Source: JAJPHW01 sp963771505 | GTDB lineage: Bacteria > Acidobacteriota > Terriglobia > Terriglobales > Acidobacteriaceae | NCBI GenBank assembly: GCA_963771505.1 | Contig: CAVYTO010000001.1 | Span: 744,001-808,000, forward strand | Length of the DNA stretch: 64,000 nt | Reading direction: 5' to 3' | Shown here: positions 60,032-64,000 of the stretch, piece by piece | Layout: every line of letters starts with the position of its first letter | Position numbering within the stretch: the first letter of the stretch is position 1 | The notes under the pieces: model-generated | Database searches by the model: none | Told to the model about the DNA's origin: nothing | What the model saw: the letters and a program-made list of their open reading frames with translations, nothing else | Position numbers and translations under genes: made by a program

Positions 60032-61069
60032 TCAGGCGGCGCGAGCTTGATCTTCGAGCATCGAGAGGAATTCCGAGACGAGCGCAATGTCCCACAAGCC
60101 GGACTTAGCTTCGCGAATCATGGTCGATGCGGCGTCTTCGTGAGCGAGCGCAGGTTTGTATGCTCGAGCCGTGCGCAACGCATCATAAACGTCCGCAACC
60201 TGCAGGATCCTCGCAAGGAGCGGGATTTGCTGCCCGACGAGTCCATCGGGATAACCGCTGCCGTTGAAGTGCTCGTGATGATTGCGAATGATCGGCAATA
60301 CCAGCCGCAATGACTTCAGCGGACGGCATATAGTCTCCCCGGTTACAGGATGCCGCTTCATGATCTCCCACTCGACCGAAGTGAGGTCTGCGCCCTTCTT
60401 TAAGATTTCGTCGGGGACGGCAATTTTGCCGAGATCGTGAAGGAAGCCTCCGCGGCGCAACGCGACTTGAGACTCCTGGTCCAGCCCGAGGTGACGGCCA
60501 AGGCTGCTGGCATGTTCAGCAAGACGTTCGCAATGCCCTTCCGTATAAGGATCGCGCCCTTCGACGCTGAGACCCAGGGTGCAAAGCACCGCTTCGGCAT
60601 TCTCGAGTTCATCAGTGAATTCTTTAACTGAGAGCAAGGCATTGACTCGCGCGAACAGTTCCTTGCCGAATATCGGTTTGCTGAGCAGGTCGTCGGCGCC
60701 CGCCTCGATCCCGCGCAGCCGGTCTTCCCGGTCGCTCAAGCCAGTGATCAAGATCAATGGAATCAGCCGTGTGGCGGGATTATCCTTCAACTGCCGGCAC
60801 AACTCGAAGCCCGACTTTCCCGGCATCATCACGTCGCACAAGATCAGGTCTGGCGGAGCGCCGGCGATCGCTTCTTCGGCTTGCGCGGCGTTATTCACTC
60901 CCGTCACGTCGTAATCGCGCTCGCGAAGCAGGGTTTGCAGCATTTCCACCAGTTCGGGATTGTCGTCCACCAGCAGAATTCGCGCACTTCGGCGACGATG
61001 GATTTCCCCTTCGCTGATTCGCACTTCTGAAAGAGGGGGGTAGGAACGGGGTGTTTGGGAGGACTTCAT
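60032..61069 (-). CDS. Response regulator with HD-GYP domain
   Basis: 345 residues. The receiver at about 30-145 has ILLVDDNPELVEMLQTLL, Asp in LILCDVMMPGKSGFE and Lys in LLSKPIFGKEL. The HD-GYP domain (about 165-335) has GFLHDLGKIAVPDEIL, HPVTGETI, RNHHEHFNGSGYPDGL and LARILQVADVYDALRTARAY. The metal ligands and GYP motif are intact, so it is expected to break down cyclic di-GMP when phosphorylated. The sensor kinase is not identified. It stands alone, 60 bases from the glycosyltransferase. Confidence 0.94.
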   Translation of the reverse strand: MKSSQTPRSYPPLSEVRISEGEIHRRRSARILLVDDNPELVEMLQTLLRERDYDVTGVNNAAQAEEAIAGAPPDLILCDVMMPGKSGFELCRQLKDNPATRLIPLILITGLSDREDRLRGIEAGADDLLSKPIFGKELFARVNALLSVKEFTDELENAEAVLCTLGLSVEGRDPYTEGHCERLAEHASSLGRHLGLDQESQVALRRGGFLHDLGKIAVPDEILKKGADLTSVEWEIMKRHPVTGETICRPLKSLRLVLPIIRNHHEHFNGSGYPDGLVGQQIPLLARILQVADVYDALRTARAYKPALAHEDAASTMIREAKSGLWDIALVSEFLSMLEDQARAA

Positions 61070-61237
61070 CCGGTCAGTAGTTCAATTGTAGTCGAGAGGC
61101 GACCGGCTTTGCGGAAACCAGCCACAAAGAGGTGACTGAGAAGTGTCGCTGAGAACGTATTCCCGTTGTGGTCAATAAGTTACGGGATTGTGTCATCTAA
61201 CCTTGCAGAAATGCGAGAGCTTACCTAATTTCTTCTC

Positions 61238-61915
61238 ATGAGTACAGTGATGCGAATTTCGATCATCGTTCTCGGGCTGGCAAGTTCAGCGTGGGCTGCG
61301 CCTAAAATCCACGTTCTGGCTCTGGGGAAATGGAACACGGTGCAATGGTCGGCAGAACCCGGGAAGCTTCTAAGCCTCAAAATCCGGCCGCTTTATCTTG
61401 ACGGCCGCCTCAAGGAATTCACCTTTGGGCCGGTCCATGACGTCACGGAGCGTCTATTTGTCGTGCGGCGGGCATTTCGCGTGAACGATTCGCTCCCGCC
61501 CGATTCCGCCATTCGCTGGGAGTGGCAACCCGGAGGCTGGCTGTTGGTGGATCGAACCTCAGGCCATATCACAGCCGTGACGCTAACCGATTTCGACCCC
61601 TACTATTCCACCGTGAGTTGGTATCGGGATTACGTTGCCTACTGCGGAATTTCCGACGATGGCAAGAAGCTCTTTACCGTGGTCAGCCAGGTTGGCAGCC
61701 GGAAAGCGATTTTGCGGAAGGCCGCCGCCGAGATCGGCGAAGACACCGTGCCGGGCGCTGACTGCCCGATGCCGGTCTGGCAGCGCGCGCCCTCGCGGGT
61801 GACGTTTTGGGCCGGGCAAAGCCGGGCTACAACTTATTCGATTCGTCGGCGAGCGGCGGAGGTGGTCACCGAGGCGCCAAGCGGGGAAGCTGAGGAAGAT
61901 ACAGCGACGGAATAG
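61238..61915 (+). CDS. Secreted protein of unknown function
   Basis: 225 residues with a signal peptide (RISIIVLGLASSAWAAPK, cleavage after AWA). The mature part has HVLALGKWNTVQWSAEPGKL, LYLDGRLKEFTFGPVHDVTE and RWEWQPGGWLLVDRTSGHIT, strand-rich with many Trp. An acidic tail (EAPSGEAEEDTATE) ends it. No family recognised. Its 3' end overlaps the convergent rhomboid gene by 50 bases. Confidence 0.75.
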   Translation: MSTVMRISIIVLGLASSAWAAPKIHVLALGKWNTVQWSAEPGKLLSLKIRPLYLDGRLKEFTFGPVHDVTERLFVVRRAFRVNDSLPPDSAIRWEWQPGGWLLVDRTSGHITAVTLTDFDPYYSTVSWYRDYVAYCGISDDGKKLFTVVSQVGSRKAILRKAAAEIGEDTVPGADCPMPVWQRAPSRVTFWAGQSRATTYSIRRRAAEVVTEAPSGEAEEDTATE

Positions 61916-62774
61916 TGTCCGGCGGCAGAACTCTGCCGTTCGTCTGCTTGACTGCTGAATAAGCTCCGAACAAAGCTAAAATCGCCGCGATGAAAACCAT
62001 CGATCTCCAGCGGTTGCGAGATTCTGGCGGTGAAGTCAGATTTCTTGCCAGCACCGAGCCCAACAAGAGTCCAGTGATCAAACCACCGATGTGCGCGGAG
62101 TTATCGATGCCAGCTCCGACTGCGCCAAAAAACAGGTTGTACCCCGCAAATGTCAGCAAGCTGCGCATGGTCGCGCGCATGGCCTGCTGCGGAATCGGCA
62201 ATTTGCCAAGATAGAGGGCGGCGATCAAAGCTCCTGCCAGGCCGAAGATTGCCCCTGACGCTCCCGCGCCAATCACTAGAGGGTGCCACCAAAGGCTGGC
62301 GATGCTTCCCGCGATACCGCAGGCGGTATAAGTCAGAACGTATGTCCACGGCTCGAAGATTTGCTCGGCGAGAAACCCCAGATTCCAAAGGCACCACATG
62401 TTGAGCGCGATATGGATGATGCCAATGTGCAGGTAATTCGACGCTAGTATCCGCCATGGCTGGGCGTTTAGAGAAAGCGGACCCCAGTTTGCGCCCCAAG
62501 TCAGCAGTTGGTGCGTCGTCGGCTGAGTCAGCGACACTCCGGAAAACAGCATAGCTACAAACACGGCGACATTCACGCCCACGATGGTGGTCGTGATCGG
62601 GGGACGCGACCGGCGGCCCGTTGTTGGCGGCGGAGGGGCCGCCACCGAACGATGGGCCCATCGCGGGTCGGACTCGACATCCACGGCGGAGGCGCGGCAA
62701 TCGGCGCAAACTTCGCCCTGGCGTCCAAATGAAATTGCCGGAAGCTGCCTACCGCAGCTGATGCAATTAGCCAT
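61866..62774 (-). CDS. Rhomboid intramembrane serine protease with N-terminal zinc ribbon
   Basis: 302 residues from the ATG at 62774 (MANCISCGRQLPAISFGRQG). An N-terminal CISC...CADC pair makes a zinc ribbon. A linker leads to six TM helices. The catalytic Ser is in GAGASGAIFGLAGALIAAL and the His in NSAHIGGLITGLLLG. WGANWGPLSLNAQPWRILAS and HIGIIHIALNMWCLWNLGFL are the L1 and TM2 motifs (H-x3-N). It cleaves membrane proteins within the bilayer. Substrates unknown. Confidence 0.93.
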   Translation of the reverse strand: MANCISCGRQLPAISFGRQGEVCADCRASAVDVESDPRWAHRSVAAPPPPTTGRRSRPPITTTIVGVNVAVFVAMLFSGVSLTQPTTHQLLTWGANWGPLSLNAQPWRILASNYLHIGIIHIALNMWCLWNLGFLAEQIFEPWTYVLTYTACGIAGSIASLWWHPLVIGAGASGAIFGLAGALIAALYLGKLPIPQQAMRATMRSLLTFAGYNLFFGAVGAGIDNSAHIGGLITGLLLGSVLARNLTSPPESRNRWRSMVFIAAILALFGAYSAVKQTNGRVLPPDTIPSLYLPQLPRLAPR

Positions 62775-62796
62775 GCCTGAATCGTAGCATCGGTCG

Positions 62797-64000
62797 CTAC
62801 GCCAGCGTTTCCACGATAGCGTCGCGGAGTTGCTCCACAGCCCAGGCAATTTCCGATTCGGTAATCACCGCTGGGGGCGCCAAAAGCAAGTGATCGCCGG
62901 AGATGCCATCCACGCAGCCCTGCATCGGGTAAACGAGCACGCCGCGCTTGGCGGTCGCCTCCGCAATCTTCGCGGAAAATCCGATCTTTGGATCGAAGGG
63001 GGCTTTGGTCTTCCTGTCGGATACAAATTCCACACCCCACAGTAAGCCCATCCCCCGAACGTCGCCGACAGCTTTGAGGTCAAGAAGTTTGTTCAGTTCT
63101 GACTTCAACTTACTTGCGATTGATCCGGGTTTTTCCGAATCGGCGGCGTGCACCAATTTATTTTCCTTCAGGAAGCTCAGGACAGCTTTACCCGCGGATA
63201 GCGAGATCGGATGCGCGTTGTAAGTGAATCCGTGAAGAAACGATCCCGATCCTGCCGCGATCGCGTCTACAATTTTTTGCGAAGCGAGCACAGCACCGAG
63301 CGGGGCATATCCGCTTGAAAGTCCCTTAGCGGCGACGATGATGTCGGGTGTTGCGCCGGAGTGTTCCATCGCGAAATTGCGTCCGGTCCGACCCATGCCG
63401 GTCATCACCTCATCGGCGATCAAGAGCACATCGTTCTCCTGACAAATTCGGGCCACGGTCGATAGATATCCGGGAGGCGGCACCACTGCGCCTAACGTAG
63501 CGCCGCTCATGGGCTCCAGAATAAACGCAGCAACTTCGTCGTTCGAATCGGCGATTGCACGAGCTAACTCGGCCGCGTATTCCTGGCCACAGTTGCGGCA
63601 TCCGTCAGTGCAGTTGTAGTCGCAGCGATAGCAGTAAGGCGTGCCGATGTGAGGAAACTCCCTCACCAGAGGCAGATAAATCTCGCGTCGCCGGCGATTG
63701 CCTGACACCGCCAGCGCGCCCAAAGTCGAGCCGTGGTAACTCTGCACTCTGCTCAGAATTTGAAATCGCTTCGGGCGGCCGGCTTCAATCTGGTATTGAC
63801 GGGCCAGCTTCATCGCTGTCTCGATCGCTTCCGAACCTCCAGAGGTAAAGTAGACAGCGCCGTGCTGAAAACTCGAGCCAGCGAAATCGAGCAGTTCGCT
63901 TGCGTATTCTTCCGCAATCGGCGTGGTGAACTGACTGCTGTGTACGAATTCCAAATTCTCGCCTTGCCGGGACATTGCTTGCGTGATCGCCTTCAGCCCG
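62797..64000 (-). CDS. Class III aminotransferase (5' end outside window)
   Basis: The first in-window ATG (63975) is internal: upstream codons GLKAITQA continue the typical N-terminal helix, so the gene starts beyond 64000. At least 400 residues are visible. TSGGSEAIETAMKLARQYQI binds PLP phosphate, DEVMTGMGRTGR holds the PLP-nitrogen Asp, and VAAKGLSSGYAPLGAV the Schiff-base Lys. A Cys-rich insert (CYRCDYNCTDGCRNC) is present. The family includes omega-transaminases and 4-aminobutyrate aminotransferases; substrate unclear. Confidence 0.93.
   Translation of the reverse strand, partial: GLKAITQAMSRQGENLEFVHSSQFTTPIAEEYASELLDFAGSSFQHGAVYFTSGGSEAIETAMKLARQYQIEAGRPKRFQILSRVQSYHGSTLGALAVSGNRRRREIYLPLVREFPHIGTPYCYRCDYNCTDGCRNCGQEYAAELARAIADSNDEVAAFILEPMSGATLGAVVPPPGYLSTVARICQENDVLLIADEVMTGMGRTGRNFAMEHSGATPDIIVAAKGLSSGYAPLGAVLASQKIVDAIAAGSGSFLHGFTYNAHPISLSAGKAVLSFLKENKLVHAADSEKPGSIASKLKSELNKLLDLKAVGDVRGMGLLWGVEFVSDRKTKAPFDPKIGFSAKIAEATAKRGVLVYPMQGCVDGISGDHLLLAPPAVITESEIAWAVEQLRDAIVETLA

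Noticed and set aside
1..64000. Prophage, insertion sequence, integrase or rRNA operon
   Set aside because: No transposase, integrase, phage structural gene or rRNA signature was seen on either strand.

Overview
The window looks like chromosomal DNA from an Acidobacteriota bacterium (Terriglobia, Koribacter-like). This is inferred from gene content and style, not from a database search. The signs are GC-rich coding sequence, a large secreted-peptidase repertoire (S9, M1, HtrA), small zinc-ribbon proteins, IPT/Ig-like surface proteins, a long TPR protein starting MAFGFGFNK, and intergenic repeats of the CTGGCCACTAAC and CCGAGCGGAGCGAGGAATC type. Lipid A genes (lpxD, an LpxH-like hydrolase), lnt, a beta-barrel protein and a TonB-like protein point to a diderm cell. 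No rRNA, prophage, insertion sequence or CRISPR array was seen.

Layout. 1-5503 (minus): thiolase, 3-hydroxybutyryl-CoA dehydrogenase and enoyl-CoA hydratase form an acyl-CoA/butyrate module. It is interrupted by a BrnT/BrnA toxin-antitoxin pair flanked by a decayed copy of the thiolase 3' end. After it come ribH, fused to a VOC-like domain and extended by a MITE-like insertion, and nusB, cut by the window edge. 5662-12021: a minus-strand run lpxD - MobB-like P-loop protein - lnt - prfB (with the RF2 programmed frameshift) - SpoT-like HD protein - unknown 386-residue protein. 12083-14529 (plus): a 47-residue membrane protein, purD, purE and a VOC protein. 14580-20406 (minus): galU, mfd and a cation/proton antiporter. 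20573-24464: tRNA-Ile(CAU), a beta-barrel protein, a BaiN-type flavoprotein, yggX, an LpxH-like hydrolase and a glycosyltransferase that overlaps it by about 150 nt. 24483-34176: S9 peptidase, HtrA protease, a peptidoglycan-binding-like protein, a ThiE/TenI protein, a LOG protein, a small membrane protein and a large TPR protein.

34448-40467: cyclase-family hydrolase, DciA-like protein, gatC, gatA, a small lipoprotein, cysS, pgsA and tRNA-Val(GAC). 40504-47912: a signalling pair made of a REC-histidine kinase and a 2092-residue hybrid kinase. The hybrid kinase has about 25 HAMP domains, 22 of them in eleven near-identical 92-residue (276 bp) units. 48070-54052: M1 aminopeptidase, TPR-thioredoxin protein, methyltransferase, secreted protein and a small zinc ribbon. 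54176-64000: a conserved coiled-coil protein, a GNAT acetyltransferase, a secreted protein coupled to a 1010-residue matrixin-like protein that has lost its zinc site, a zinc ribbon, a glycosyltransferase, a REC-HD-GYP regulator, a rhomboid protease with a zinc ribbon and a class III aminotransferase cut by the window edge.

The most unusual items are the mobile-element-extended VOC-RibH fusion, the BrnTA insertion scar with its palindromic operator, the poly-HAMP kinase with alternating unit types, and the pseudo-matrixin. Coding density is high: no gene-free stretch exceeds about 240 bases.
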